Shown here piece after piece: positions 8,464-19,419 of a DNA stretch of 64,000 nucleotides. Below the pieces are notes generated by a model that was not told where the DNA came from, ran no database searches, and was given only the letters and a program-made list of their open reading frames with translations. Every line of letters starts with the position of its first letter. Positions within the stretch are counted from its first letter, which is position 1. Made by a program: the position numbers and the translations under genes. The stretch comes from Rhizomys pruinosus (lineage: Eukaryota > Chordata > Mammalia > Rodentia > Spalacidae): NCBI GenBank assembly GCA_009823505.1, contig VZQC01009936.1, positions 398,865 through 462,864 on the forward strand, in the 5' to 3' direction.

Positions 8464-10901
8464 AAGGGGATTGCTTTGTACTTCTTCACAGAATTATCTG
8501 ACTCTCTGACCTATATGATATTGCCTTTAAAATACCTGTAGTATTAAATAACTTGAATTGATTGTTGAGTAGTCAAAACAATCTCCATGGGAATACAGAG
8601 AGAATTTTCAGTTTTGTTGGGAAAAAACGGAAATGGAAAAGCTTTTATTATTTTTTTTTTTTTGCAAAGACAAACAGGCAAAAAATCTTTATAAAGAATT
8701 TGCGTTGATCTGCATGAAGATCAGACTTTACAACCTTTCTCATGAATGTTGCCTAGGAATATTCCCATGCTCCTGAGTTGGAATGGCTTTTCAACAGTCA
8801 CAGATTAATTACGCTTTTGAGGTAAAAGAAGTTCATACATACCTACATATTAAAAACTAAAACAAAAAAGACCAAAACACCCCTTTAACATCATCGAGCT
8901 GCACTTTTCTTTAAATATAGACATGTATCTACATTTTATAGATATGATTTCTACCTATTTCTTTTTATCTACCTATTTACTTATCATCTGTTCATTTGTC
9001 CATGGATCCATTCATCTGTTCATCTGTCTTCCTACTCTAGAGAAGGGAAATCTCTCTAAAGATAGCTGTGGGCTAAGTAAGAGTAACTCATGTCTTAATT
9101 AATGCAGAATATCTTTTACTAAAGAAAGCTCTAATAGATATAACTTTTCCATCATGCACAGTGTGTTCAAGTCCTCAATATAATCTTGTCAAGAATATGC
9201 CAAATGGATTTACATTGGGGTGATCTCTTAAGTTATGCTATGGAGTGCTATATATCTTTTGCCCTCAAAGGGCTCAGAAGGTAGCCCCACATATTGCACT
9301 TTGACATGGTGAGTACCTTGAACAGAAAGAGAAGGAAATGTCTCAGCAATAATGTCTCTCTGGCCTTATACTGTACTGTATTTCCTTCTCCCACCACATA
9401 TTCTCCCCTACAAATGAGACACAGAAGCCAGAGTTCCTCCTTTCCAATGTTGATCAGCAGAATGACTCTTCCCTAAAGCAGGGCATAAACCTGGAACATC
9501 ACTCTGCCTCTTCTCCCATGAGGACTCTCCTTCCAGAAGTCCTGCCCCTTCCCTGGAGAAGGAGTGCCACCCAGAGAGCCAAGGGAATCTGCATAGACTA
9601 GCTTTGCTGGGTGTCCTCCCGCAGGGTATTATTAGATCATATCCTTCCAAGAAATAACAAAATGGCAGAAAAGAAAAAATGGAGTATATATAAAACACAT
9701 ATGGATGCTAAATGTAGAATCCACCTATGTTTACCTTAAGTAAAATGATCTAAATAAAGACAATAGATATATTTATTTTATTATTATGCAGATTTGGAAA
9801 ATGTAGTATATCTTTATCAATATACTATTATGTACCAGAAAAAGTAGATTTTTATTTTGAATGGAGTTATAATGTGATTTTCCTTAGGATAAAGGAAATC
9901 TGAAAGGAAACTATAGTAACTTAAATGATCTTAAAATAAATTCATCATATACCTAGAGGGTGCAATACTGCTCTTTTATTTTATTGATAGCCTCTCACTT
10001 TATAATTCATTAGTTAGAAACATTCACATTTTTTCACTCAATGATCATTGTTGTATAATAACTTTGACCGTAAGATATATTTACAGGGTATTGGGAAGCA
10101 GATGTACACAGAGAGCAGTACTGAGGGACACCAATGGAATGGAAAGGGGTGAGAATCATGATTCCAGTTAGAGTAGGGAGCCCTTGGTGTGGTGTTGGCA
10201 TGTGCACAGTTGATGAACAGGAAATCAGCAAGTACTGCAATAAGAGCTTTGTGGCTGATGGTAATGTCTAAGAAGAACATGAATCACGCTGAACCAGGGA
10301 ACATGGACATCACAGTACTGACTGGTGGTGTCAGGAAGTGGCCAAAGTTGTCACAAAGATTTCACAATGAATTAGAAAAGACATGGGAGAGACAGACAAT
10401 TAAGATGCCTCTGAAGATGCTGGTATGAGCAAATGAAGTCACTGCTGTCGATCAACGCTGGGTGAAAGGCTGTGTGTGTAGCAGGCTAGGGAGTCAGAAT
10501 GCTCGTGAGGTCAGCATAAATTAGAGTTCGGTTAGAGATCTAAGCAGATATTTTACACAGGTGACTGAGTATTCATGTCTGGGGTTAGAGAGAAACCTCT
10601 GTGATAAAAATATAATTACTGTATCGCCGAGGCTATGAGAGAGTTTTAAAGCCCAAGGCTGGACGAGGTCAGCAGCGAGTGATCCTATAAAGATCTGGGG
10701 CTGAGAGTTCACATGTTGCTGGACTGGAATCATGGGATTAATATTAGTATAAGATAAATTTATGTGTATTCTCTAAATCTTAGTTATTCTCTAAGTCTTA
10801 TTTTTATAGTTTCCTGAAGAAATGTATTGAAAATTTATTCTCTGAGTTTTTTATTTCTGCACCAAATTTAGTGACAGCTTTCAGCACAAATAAAAGAAAT
10901 C
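8464..10901. other. Unclassified AT-rich sequence
   Basis: About 2.4 kb with no clear SINE, LTR or L1 match. Several 60-96-codon frames are scattered over both strands and none looks like a gene. Confidence 0.5.
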
Positions 10902-11165
10902 TGGGGCTGGAGAGATGACCCCAAGGTTAAGATCACTGGCTGCTCTTGCAGAGGATCTGGGTCCAGTTTCCAGATCTCACTTAGCAGCTAATAACCATCT
11001 GTAATTCTAGGTCCTGGGGATATGTCACACTCTTCTGCCCTCTGTAGGTATTTAATGTACATGGTGCACATACATGCATAATGTACATGATGCACTTACT
11101 CACATACAGGCAAAACACACATACACATAAACTAAAAGTAAAAAATTAACTAACTAAATAAAATA
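10902..11165 (+). mobile_element. B2 SINE
   Basis: Head GGGGCTGGAGAGATGA and CTGCTCTTGCAGAGGATCTG, body TAACCATCTGTAATTC and CACTCTTCTGCC, and an A-rich tail with ACACATAAAC and TAAATAAAAT. The body carries a small internal repeat of TGTACATG(G/A)TGCAC words. Confidence 0.85.
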
Positions 11166-11169
11166 TCCA

Positions 11170-12080
11170 AATGTGATTTTACACAGTATTTCCTTTTTAA
11201 AAAATGTTTTAATTTAATTTCATGTGTTTCATACATAACATCTCAATCAGTCTTATTTACCTGTATACCACCTTCTCCATTGGCACCTCCCGACACACAC
11301 TTGAGTTCATACATTCTGTCATTTGTGTTAAAGTCTATTGTGCCCTTAATCTCCCAAGCTGTTCCTTAGTGCTATCCACTGAGCTCTAGTCAGTCTGTCC
11401 AGAGTCCCTTGATTTAAGAATACCAGTTCTTCCTGACCCAACAGAAATCAACTGCCAATATTTTTTCAGCTAAGATTGGATTCTGCTGCCCATTTCCACA
11501 TTTCCATGCTGGGTTTTTGTCAGGTTGAGCTTGTGTGGGTCTTGTGCATGCTGACACAATTACCGTAGATTCCTATGTGCAGGTAAGAACCATCTGTAAC
11601 TCCAATTCCAGGAGTACTCCAGTTCCAGGGGAATCCGAGACCCTCTTCTGACCTCTGTGGCATTGTAGGACACAGGTGCACAAATCTACATGCAGACAGT
11701 ACATTCATACACATACAAAAATAAATAAAATTTAAAAAGGAAAATGTCATGCATTTATGCAATATACAGTGTGTGTCATATCATTCTACCACAACCTCCT
11801 TCACAATTTCACATCCTCCTCTCACTTTTTGTTTTCTTACTAATACCCTGAATCCAGCTAGCACAGCCCATGGTGCAGGTGGGTGTGTGGCCATCCACTG
11901 GGTGTGAGCCTCCTACCAGAGGTCATGTCTCGCAAGGAGAAGGATTCTTCCTTCCTCATCATCAACAGCTCCTTTGATACGGTTAGGCTTTCTTGGGGCT
12001 GTCCACAGTCCACATGGAATTTGATTGGACCGGCTTGAGGTTGTGCAGGTGACCATAGCTGCAGTGGACTGACGTGTACC
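11170..12080. mobile_element. L1 3'UTR-like segment, interrupted
   Basis: The flanks of the inserted B2, notably GGCCATCCACTGGGTGTGAG, CCTACCAGAGGTCATG and GGCTTGAGGTTGTGCAGG, resemble the 3' untranslated part of older rodent L1 (Lx-type) elements as I recall it. Orientation and boundaries are not resolved. The B2 at 11583-11742 and the TATC array at 12081 interrupt or border it. Confidence 0.4.
11583..11742 (+). mobile_element. B2 SINE, 5' truncated
   Basis: Starts in the B2 body (AACCATCTGTAACTCCAATT), continues CCCTCTTCTGACCTCTG and GCAGACAGTACATTCATACA, and ends in an A-rich AAATAAATAAAATTT tail. The tRNA-related head is missing. Confidence 0.85.
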
Positions 12081-12099
12081 TATGTATCATCTATGTATC

Positions 12100-12154
<55 letters not shown>

Positions 12155-12267
12155 ATCTATCTATCATCTATCTATAATCTATCATCTATCTATCATCTAT
12201 CATCTATCATCTAATCTGTCATCTATCATCTATCATCTAGTCTGTCATCTATCGTCTATCATCTGTC

Positions 12268-12310
<43 letters not shown>

Positions 12311-12821
12311 ATCTATCATATCTGTCCTCTATCTATATATCTATCATCTACCTATAATTGATTTATCTCTCTATTGTCTATCATCTGTCAATCAATCAAT
12401 CTATCTATCATCTATCTAACATCTATTTATATATCACCTATATGTCTTTTATCTATATCTATCATCTCTCAATATATCTAACATCTATCTATCATTGATT
12501 TATCTCTATCATCTATCTATCATCTATCATCTCTCTGTCACCTATGTATATATCTATCATCTACCTATCATTGATTTATCTCTCTATTATCTATCATCAA
12601 TCAATAAATCAATCAATCTATCATCTATCTAACACCTATTTTATATCACCTATATGTCTGCTATCTGTATCTATCTACCATCTCTCAATATATCTAACAT
12701 CTATCATTGATTTATCTCTATCATCTATCTATCTATCATCTATCTATCTATCATCTACCTATCATCCTTGTTTATTTGTTATCTATATCACCGGTCTATT
12801 ATCTATCTATCATCTATTTAT
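12081..12821. repeat. (TATC)n array with 213-bp higher-order repeat
   Basis: About 740 bp of TATC/TCTA words with CATC, CAATC and TGTC variants. Pure TATC runs lie near 12099-12152 and 12269-12310. A complex 213-bp segment starting at 12334 (TATATATCTATCATCTACC...) is repeated from 12547, including the distinctive ATTGATTTATCTCTCTATT, CAATCAATCAATC and CACCTATATGTCT landmarks. The Tyr/Leu/Ser/Ile open frames across it are artefacts. Confidence 0.92.
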
Positions 12822-13636
12822 TGTGATATTAAGGATCAAACCCAGGATCTGAAAAACCCTAATTATGAATAAATACATATGTCAAGGTGTAAATGTGATC
12901 AATAGCCCTTAACGATTTAAATTCTACTTTTATTTGGTAATATTAATGATTACATTTCAAAGGACTTCAGTTGGTTTCAATTTAGACTTCCATTAAGGAA
13001 TCCAGCAAAATATAAAGTAAATCTCTCCAGAATAGACTAGAACACTATAGGTCACAAACACACAGGTTAGCAAAGAACAGTGGGAAGGTGTTGTTATTCT
13101 GTGGCTAGTAACAGAGAACAATGTGACCAACTACTTTTGCATGCTCCACTAATGGATTCCTTTCTATATTCACAAACATCAACCCTTGGACCCAAAGGTA
13201 ATATCATGATGGTTTATCTGTAGATTATTCAGTATTACAATTCACTGTGCCTGAAGTTAGCTGTAATTCAATGAATAAAACCCAGGTGAGAATGTGTCAT
13301 GTGCATATTTCCAGCTAATACTGTGCATTTTCTCAGGGCTCAGACACAGAGCACATTGGCCTGGTCTTCCAAGGAAATGGAGAGCTGACATTCCCAGTTG
13401 CTTGGTTTGTAGTAAAGATCTTTCCTATTACCTGCAGTGGACAGAGGTTTGTTCCTTTACTATCTTACATTTGGGGTCAGCATTATGAAAACTGATGAGT
13501 TTCCTTTGTGATCCTACAGAGTCCTTTTTCCTCTCCCATCACAGCAAAGGAGTCACATTCTGTCAGTCAGGGTGCTGTTGCCTTGTCAGCTGGAGCAACA
13601 GACATAATAGCTACAAACAAAATGTTTTAAACAAAG
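12822..13636. other. Unclassified sequence
   Basis: No repeat termini or exon-like structure recognised. It contains a 64-codon frame (13294-13488) with no supporting features. Confidence 0.5.
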
Positions 13637-13722
13637 CTGGGACTGTACATCGGTGCTAGAGCATTTTCCTAGTTTTCATGAGGCTCTAGGTTCAATACCA
13701 GTACTGCCAAGCAAACACACAA
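13637..13722 (+). mobile_element. ID-like (tRNA-derived) SINE, old
   Basis: GGTGCTAGAGCATTTTCCTAG followed by CTCTAGGTTCAATACCAGTA keeps the spacing of the tRNA A and B boxes of ID/B4 heads, then ends in an A/C-rich tail. Confidence 0.6.
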
Positions 13723-13821
13723 AAAACAAGGTCTAAGTATCATCAGGCTGATAGGTTTTGTAAAACAAAAATACAGTATTAAGTACTTTTAATAACAGAG
13801 CTTTAAACTCATGGGTTGACT

Positions 13822-13826
13822 GATAG
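13822..13826. repeat. Target-site duplication of MT LTR, left
   Basis: GATAG, matching 14226-14230 exactly and flanking the LTR at 13827-14225. Confidence 0.9.
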
Positions 13827-14225
13827 TGTGCTGGATAGCTTTAGAGTTAACTTGACATGCCTGGGTTGAAGGAGCCTCAATTAGGGAACTGCTTCCATTG
13901 GACTGGCCTGTGGCCATGTCTGTGGGATATTTTCTTGATTGTTGAGTGGGGTGAGAGGACCCAGCCCACTGTGGGTGGTGCCACCCGTAAGCATGTTGTG
14001 CATTGTATAAGAAAGCAGGCTGAGCATGGGCCAGGAGAGCAAGGCAGTAAGCAGCATTCCTCCATGGCCTGTGCTTTAGCTCCTCTCCAGGTTGCTGCCC
14101 TCAGTTCTTATTTTGGGCTCACTAAGTTATGAATTGTGACCTGGGAGATGAAAAATGAATCAATCCTTTCCATTCCAAGTTGGTAGTGGCCAGAGTGTTT
14201 TGTCACAGCAATTGGAAGCAAGACA
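13827..14225 (+). mobile_element. Solo MaLR LTR, MT type
   Basis: 399 bp from TGTGCTGGATAG to CAAGACA, flanked by perfect 5-bp GATAG repeats, as expected for an ERVL/MaLR insertion. Internal landmarks shared with the copies at 15.6, 17.1 and 40.5 kb include CCCAGCCCACTGTGGGTGG and TCCTCCATGGCCTGTGCTTT. The window holds this family as solo LTRs, the product of LTR-LTR recombination. Confidence 0.88.
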
Positions 14226-14230
14226 GATAG
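14226..14230. repeat. Target-site duplication of MT LTR, right
   Basis: GATAG, the partner of 13822-13826. Confidence 0.9.
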
Positions 14231-14795
14231 TATGTTTGAAGTTCACTGGAACTGGAGAGCGTATGGTCAATTTCCTGGAGCTTTTCTTTCTTCCCAGCAT
14301 CTGATGGACTTAGTGTGACACTTTTCACGGGGGTGTCTGGAGGCAAATCCCCCCCCGCCCCACTCCATTCTGATTTGCTTTATCTCCAGCCTAAGTATTA
14401 ACAAAAACAGCCCTTAGTCCTATGTGGTGTCTTTGTTAACTGTGAGCATAAGTTCTGCTGGGAAAACGACAGTCACTCTGCAGAGACCTCCGTTGGTCCT
14501 GCAATTGGTGATTCAGGTCTCCCCCAGTATCAGAGATGTTATCAGTGTGCTTTCTGTGTTCAGCAGGCCGGGTCTCCTTTTCTTGCATCCCTCTGCTGGG
14601 GAACCACAGAGCATCTGTCTTGTCTGCTGTTTTGCCTTTCATATTGAACCATACAACGTCATTGAGTGACTTCTTCCTCTGAGTGTGATGCAGTTAATTT
14701 ATGTCAGTAGATGGTTTGTGGGCCTAATTGTAGTTGGATCCATTTTATTAATATTTTGCACAAATCTTAATGTAAACCATTTTTTGTTTAAAAAT
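14231..14795. other. Unclassified sequence
   Basis: No recognised repeat. An 81-codon plus frame (14424-14669) overlaps a 68-codon minus frame, and neither looks like a gene. Confidence 0.5.
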
Positions 14796-14806
14796 ATATT
14801 ACTTAT

Positions 14807-15048
14807 GGGGCTGGAGAGATGGCCTAGTGGTTAAGAGTGCCGACCGCTCTTACAGAGGACTGGGGTTCGATCCCCAGCACCCACATGGTGGCTGAGAACT
14901 GTCTGAAACTCCAGTTCAAGGAGAACTCCAGTTCCAGGGGAATCCGATACCCTCTTCTGACCTCCATGGCATTGCACGACATGGGTGCACAATCCTGCAT
15001 GCAGACAGTACATTGATACACATACAGAAATAAATAAAATTAAAAAAA
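14807..15048 (+). mobile_element. B2 SINE with 11-bp TSD
   Basis: Complete B2 from GGGGCTGGAGAGATGG, with a clear B box (GGGTTCGATCC), to GCAGACAGTACATTGATACA and an A-rich tail. It is flanked by ATATTACTTAT at 14796-14806 and 15049-15059, so the insertion is intact. Confidence 0.93.
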
Positions 15049-15101
15049 ATATTACTTATTAGTTTGATGTTGAAATAATTTGCCATCTGCCACAAATATA
15101 A

Positions 15102-15330
15102 ACCTTGAGATGGCTCAGTGGTTAAGAGCACTGGCTGCGTTTGCAGAATGCTCATGGAGAGGACCCAGGTTTTATAAACCCAGCTCCCACATGTTGACTC
15201 ACAACCATCCATGACTCCAATTCCAGGGAATCCAGCACCCTCTTCTGACCTTTGTGGACATTGTATGACAGGTGCACTTAACATACATACAGGCGATATA
15301 CGTGTACACATAAAAGTATAAAATATAAGG
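15102..15330 (+). mobile_element. B2 SINE
   Basis: Head GAGATGGCTCAGTGGTTAAG, body GACTCCAATTCCAGGGAATC and CCCTCTTCTGACCTTTGTGG, and an A-rich tail with ACACATAAAAG. It is older than its neighbour and lacks a clear TSD. Confidence 0.85.
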
Positions 15331-15642
15331 AAAAAGAAAAATGAAATTGAGATATATTGAAATATATTGGTCTGAAATAGATTTTTGGTAAGAACAATTA
15401 GAATTTAGGAATTATACTTCAGGGCATTTGGGAAATTTTTGCAATAATCCAATCAGAACTAAATAAATTACTTTTTTGTAAATACCTGTGACAGAATTGG
15501 TGTTAGAGTAAAACTATCAAACAATAATTTTTAAACTTATGTTTTAGAGAATATTTTAAAAAGTTTTCTACTTGGTATAGAAGTATTGCTAAAGGTTTGG
15601 TGGCAATATAAGACTTTCAGACTGGTAAGTTTATTGGGGTTT

Positions 15643-16034
15643 CTTTCTAGTTTGTCTTCAATTGCTGTAGCAAAACATTCTGACCAATACCAACTTGGGG
15701 AGGAAAGGATTTATCTGACTTACATCTCCCAGGTCAGGGTTCATCACTCAGAGAGCCCAAGGTAGGAACTCAGGGCAGGAGCCTGGAGACAGGAGCTGAA
15801 GCACAGGATGTGGAGGAATGCTGCTTACTGGCTTACTTCCCTGACCCATGCCCAGCCTGTTTTATTATACAATACACAACAACATGCCCAGGCGTGTCAC
15901 CACCCACAGCAGGCTGGGACTTCTCACGTCAGTCACTTAACAATCAAGAAAATACAGCACAGACCTGGACACGGGCCCCAGTTGAGGCTCTTTCAAGCCA
16001 GCGTTAAGTTGACACTAAAGCTGGATGCAGCACA
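15643..16034 (-). mobile_element. Solo MaLR LTR, MT type
   Basis: Antisense copy of the family at 13827: TTGTCTTCAATTGCTGTAGC, AACTTGGGGAGGAAAGGATT, GAGTTGACACTAAAGCTG and an end at GCAGCACA. The terminal TG on the left appears mutated, and the flanking 5-mers (GGTTT/GGACT) match only partly. Confidence 0.82.
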
Positions 16035-16546
16035 GGACTCACAGCTTACATTGTTAATATTGATAGACTTTATGGCTTTGTAAAACTTTTCTGTTTATTT
16101 TACTGGTACAAAATATTTACCAAACTCTATCATGAATTATGTACTGTTGCAGGTTAAGAGAACACGTGCCAACATGTGCAGAACAGGCTATAGAGAACTG
16201 ACCCTTCGCCTACTTGTTCTTGAAGCCACAGTCGCAATGACTCCAAAGACACACAGTTTCACGTCCTTCCTCCTGAACAAGTGTGCTCAGCGTGACCCAC
16301 TCAGACTATGCCTCGCCAGAAGGACTCCGACACATGTGACTTTATTCTAAGTGAAATAGTTTGTTTTTCCTTATGATTGGTGGTTCAAGCTTTCCATTAA
16401 TGAAAAGACACTGAACTCTGGGCTCTCTTTGCAATTGTTCAGTCTTAACATTTCCTTCCAAGGACAAAGGTATTTAAAAGCTACTGAATTATTAGAGCTA
16501 TTTCATCTACCAATTAATATATTATTGCATTTATTTGGTCTTTTCT
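16035..16546. other. Unclassified sequence
   Basis: No recognised repeat between the MT LTR and the B1. It includes a 72-codon frame (16132-16350) without recognisable features. Confidence 0.45.
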
Positions 16547-16682
16547 CAAGACAGGGTCTCCCTATAGCCCCAGCTGTCCTGGAACTCACTCTGTAGACCA
16601 GGATGGCCTTGAACTCACAAAGATCCGCCTGTCTCTGGCTCCCAAGTGCTAGGATTAAAGGCATGTGCCACCACCCCTGGCT
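16547..16682 (-). mobile_element. B1 SINE
   Basis: Antisense B1: ACAGGGTCTCCCTATAGCCC, GGAACTCACTCTGTAGACC, GCCTTGAACTCACAAAGATC, AGTGCTAGGATTAAAGGCAT. Confidence 0.93.
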
Positions 16683-16691
16683 TATAATTGC

Positions 16692-16749
16692 ATTTTAAAA
16701 GCAGAAAATTTTCTTATTTTATGCCTAGAAAATTTTCTGCTTTTAAAAT
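16692..16749. repeat. Perfect 21-bp inverted repeat, 16-bp loop
   Basis: Left arm 16692-16712 (ATTTTAAAAGCAGAAAATTT plus T) is the exact reverse complement of right arm 16729-16749. The loop 16713-16728 reads CTTATTTTATGCCTAG. The block TTTCTTATTTTATGCCTA then recurs directly at about 16749-16767, so the hairpin and a direct repeat share sequence. Confidence 0.95.
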
Positions 16750-16932
16750 TTCTTATTTTATGCCTAAAATGCCAACCAAGAATATCTAAAAAATAGTACA
16801 TAATTAAGAAATATGGGCTGAGTTAATGAATAAATCAAAATAAATGAATGACAGACTCTTTTTTTATGTTTAGGGGTGACATTGTGCTTTGTCAGAAAGT
16901 TTTTCTGTTCTTCATTTAAACATGTTAATTAG

Positions 16933-17087
16933 CCCGGTGTGGTGGCGCATATCTTTTAGCCTAGCACTCAGGAGGCAGAGGCAGGCGGATCTTTGTGTGT
17001 TCAAGGCCAGCCTGGTCTACAGAGCGAGTTCCAGGACAGCTGGGGCTACAGGGAAACCCTGTCTCAAAAATACAAAAAAAAAAAAAA
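16933..17087 (+). mobile_element. B1 SINE with 9-bp TSD
   Basis: Sense B1 from CCCGGTGTGGTGGCGCA through CAAGGCCAGCCTGGTCTAC to an A-rich tail, flanked by GTTAATTAG at 16924-16932 and 17088-17096. Confidence 0.95.
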
Positions 17088-17146
17088 GTTAATTAGACCA
17101 TTTTAAGAAAGTTAAAGTGGAATATGTGAAAATTCCCCAAACTTTC

Positions 17147-17554
17147 TGTCCCAGTTTGTCCTGCATTGCTGTGACAAAACACTCTGACCGACACCAACTT
17201 GGGGAGGAAAGGGTTTATTCAGCTTACATCTCCTGGGTCACAGTTCATCACTCAGGGAGCCCAAGGCAGGAATTCAGGGCAGGAACCTGGAGGCAGGAGC
17301 TGAAGCACAGGCCATGGAGGAATGCTGTTCACTGGCTTGCTCCTCTGGCTCATGCCCAGCCTGCCTTCTTATATGGTACACAACAACCTGCCCAGGGTAG
17401 CAGCACTCATTGTGGGCTGGGCCCTCCCACACTGCTCGACCATCAAGACAATACTCCACAGATGTGGCCACAGGCCAATAGAATGGAGCCAATTTCCCAA
17501 CTGAGGCTCCCTCAAACCAGCTGTGTCAAGTTGACACTAAAGCTATCCAGCACA
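17147..17554 (-). mobile_element. Solo MaLR LTR, MT type, perfect TSD
   Basis: 408 bp from TGTCCCAGTTTGTCC to CTATCCAGCACA, flanked on both sides by CTTTC (17142-17146 and 17555-17559). Landmarks such as CTTGGGGAGGAAAGGGTTT and the Met-poor frames across it are shared with the 40.5-kb copy. Confidence 0.92.
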
Positions 17555-17822
17555 CTTTCCAATACAACTTTATTCATTCCTACTAAATTCATTCCTACTA
17601 AAATGATAGACTGTCCTGGGACATTCAAGAAAGTTAACGTTACTGCCTGAAGGAGAAGAGAAGACTTCTCTTTGCTTAGTAATGTAGTTCTCTGAGATAT
17701 TTCCTTTAAACTAGAGAGATCACACAACATCCCTTCCTGTGATGTTCATTCTCTTCCACTGAAAATCATGGTAATTCATTTTTTCAGAATACTTAGCAGT
17801 GTTATTTACTTCAGAACTTCAT

Positions 17823-18039
17823 TAGGGCTGGAAAGATGGCTCAGCAGTTAAGAGCACTGGCTGCTCTGGCAGAGGACCCGGGTTCCATTCCCAGGACCCA
17901 CATGATGGCTAACAGTCATCCATAACTGCAGTCCCAGGTTCTTTTCTGACCCCCACAGGCATTGCATGAGACATGTGCACTTAATCTCATGCAGGCAATA
18001 CTCTCATACACATAAAATAATAAATAAAATACTTAAAAA
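17823..18039 (+). mobile_element. B2 SINE with 10-bp TSD
   Basis: GGGCTGGAAAGATGGCTCAG head, GGGTTCCATTC B box and an A-rich ATAAATAAAAT tail, flanked by AGAACTTCAT at 17813-17822 and 18040-18049. Confidence 0.92.
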
Positions 18040-18049
18040 AGAACTTCAT

Positions 18050-18455
18050 CACAAATGAAATAATTTAATCATTTCAAAGGTCAAAGGACATGTAAGGGTG
18101 GGACCCACACAGAAGGAGGATTTAGAGGGAGACAACAGGATGGATTTGATCAAAGCATATTATATGCAAGTTTGAAAGTGTCACAATGAAGCTCATTACT
18201 ATGCCAAAGTAATATTCAACCATCATAACTAAAAAAATGAAAAATAAATCAAAGCTTCCATCCATGTATATGTTCTTGGGAGCCTGACCTTTAGGAGCTA
18301 AAGCTGGTTGAGTTCAGAGTTCTCAGTTTACAGCAATAACATTATAATTTTTAAAATAATTTTTCAGAAACTTGGCATCGTAAAGGACAATTCTGTAGGC
18401 AGAGACAAATTCAGGTATGTTGGAATTGTTCTGGTGACTTTAGAATGAACGTTAT
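18050..18455. other. Unclassified sequence
   Basis: No recognised repeat or gene-like structure between two B2 insertions. Confidence 0.45.
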
Positions 18456-18468
18456 TCAGCAAAACTTA

Positions 18469-18727
18469 GTTTTTTTTTAAATTATGGCCCATATGGCTAA
18501 CTTTTTAAAAAATTTTATTTATTTTTTTATGTGTATGAATGTACTGTCTGCATGTAGGTTTGTGCACCCATATTGTGCAATGCTGTGGAGGTCAGAAGAG
18601 GGTGTCGGATTCCCCTGGAACTGGAGTTAAAGACTGTTCTCAGCTACCATGTGGGTGCTGGGGATCGAACCTGGGTCCTCTGCAAGAGCAGTTGGCTCTC
18701 TTAACCACTAGGCGATCTCTCCAGCCC
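18469..18727 (-). mobile_element. B2 SINE with 13-bp TSD
   Basis: Antisense B2 with a T-rich start, GTACTGTCTGCATGTAGG, CCCCTGGAACTGGAGTT, GGGATCGAACCTGGGTCC and CCATCTCT-type head complement. It is flanked by TCAGCAAAACTTA at 18456-18468 and 18728-18740. The tail region (18469-18525) is long and holds non-A/T interruptions. Confidence 0.92.
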
Positions 18728-18757
18728 TCAGCAAAACTTATACATGTAAAAATAACC

Positions 18758-18880
18758 CAGGCGGGCAAGATGGGCAGTATCTGCTGCCAATCCTGATGAC
18801 CAGAATTTGATTCCTAGAATCCACATGGTGAAAGGACAGAAACATCTCCAGCAAGTTGCTCTCTGACCCTCTTTTGTAGG
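18758..18880 (+). mobile_element. B3-like SINE fragment
   Basis: GCTGCCAATCCTGATGACCA, then TTCCTAGAATCCACATGGTG and CAAGTTGCTCTCTGACCC follow the B3 body (CTGATGACCTGAG...CACATGGTGG...AAGTTGTCCTCTGACC). Confidence 0.65.
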
Positions 18881-19140
18881 GCCAAATAGTATTCCACTGT
18901 GGATGTGTATGACCCTTTATCAATTCTTTAGTTGACTGTATCATCTCCCCAGATTTTTCTGTGCTGCATAGTCATCCACTGCCTTCTGCTAACAAGTGAT
19001 CCACCACTGAACAGGTTTCCCAGCACCCATTGCACATTTTAGCTGAGTTATTTGTTTTTCACTATTGAATATCTCATTTCTTACATATTCTGGATATCAG
19101 CCCCTTGTGAGATGTCTGGTGTGGCAGTGAATCCCGGTTC
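18881..19140 (-). mobile_element. Old L1 ORF2 3'-end fragment
   Basis: AGTATTCCACTGTGGATGTG and TACATATTCTGGATATCAGC followed by CCCTTGTGAGATG are antisense words of the L1 ORF2 C-terminal/3' region. Heavily diverged, without readable ends. Confidence 0.5.
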
Positions 19141-19419
19141 TCTACTTGATATACCTGGGAGAGGTAATCTCAGTCTAGGAATGTCCTCCCTACACTTTTT
19201 ACATAAACCCTCACCCAGATCCTGTTAGTAACTCCAAGAAAATCCTCATTGCTTCACCAAGCTGGACACTGGGATGGTAGTGACTGTGGTCTTCTGTGGG
19301 TTCCCTTTCTGGGCTGGGTAGATGTGTGTGCTGCATCTCTCTGTGAAAAGTCTATCACACAACAGTGCCTGTAATTTTTCTCTTGGATCCAAGCCTGCAT
19401 GAACTTGGCAGTGAATAAA

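Noticed and set aside
12081..12821. CRISPR-like array
   Set aside because: The repetition is a 4-bp microsatellite with one higher-order duplication, with no constant repeat and unique spacers, and the context is eukaryotic.
12093..12852. Two frames of about 100 codons rich in Tyr, Leu, Ser and Ile
   Set aside because: Direct translation of the TATC microsatellite.
14807..15048. B2 head as a functional tRNA gene
   Set aside because: A and B boxes are recognisable, but the downstream body and A-rich tail with TSD show a B2 SINE, and no tRNA cloverleaf is complete.
17117..17650. 177-codon frame at 17.1 kb and its 103-codon counterpart at 40.5 kb
   Set aside because: Both lie on MT LTRs and give nearly the same peptide because the LTRs are copies of one another.
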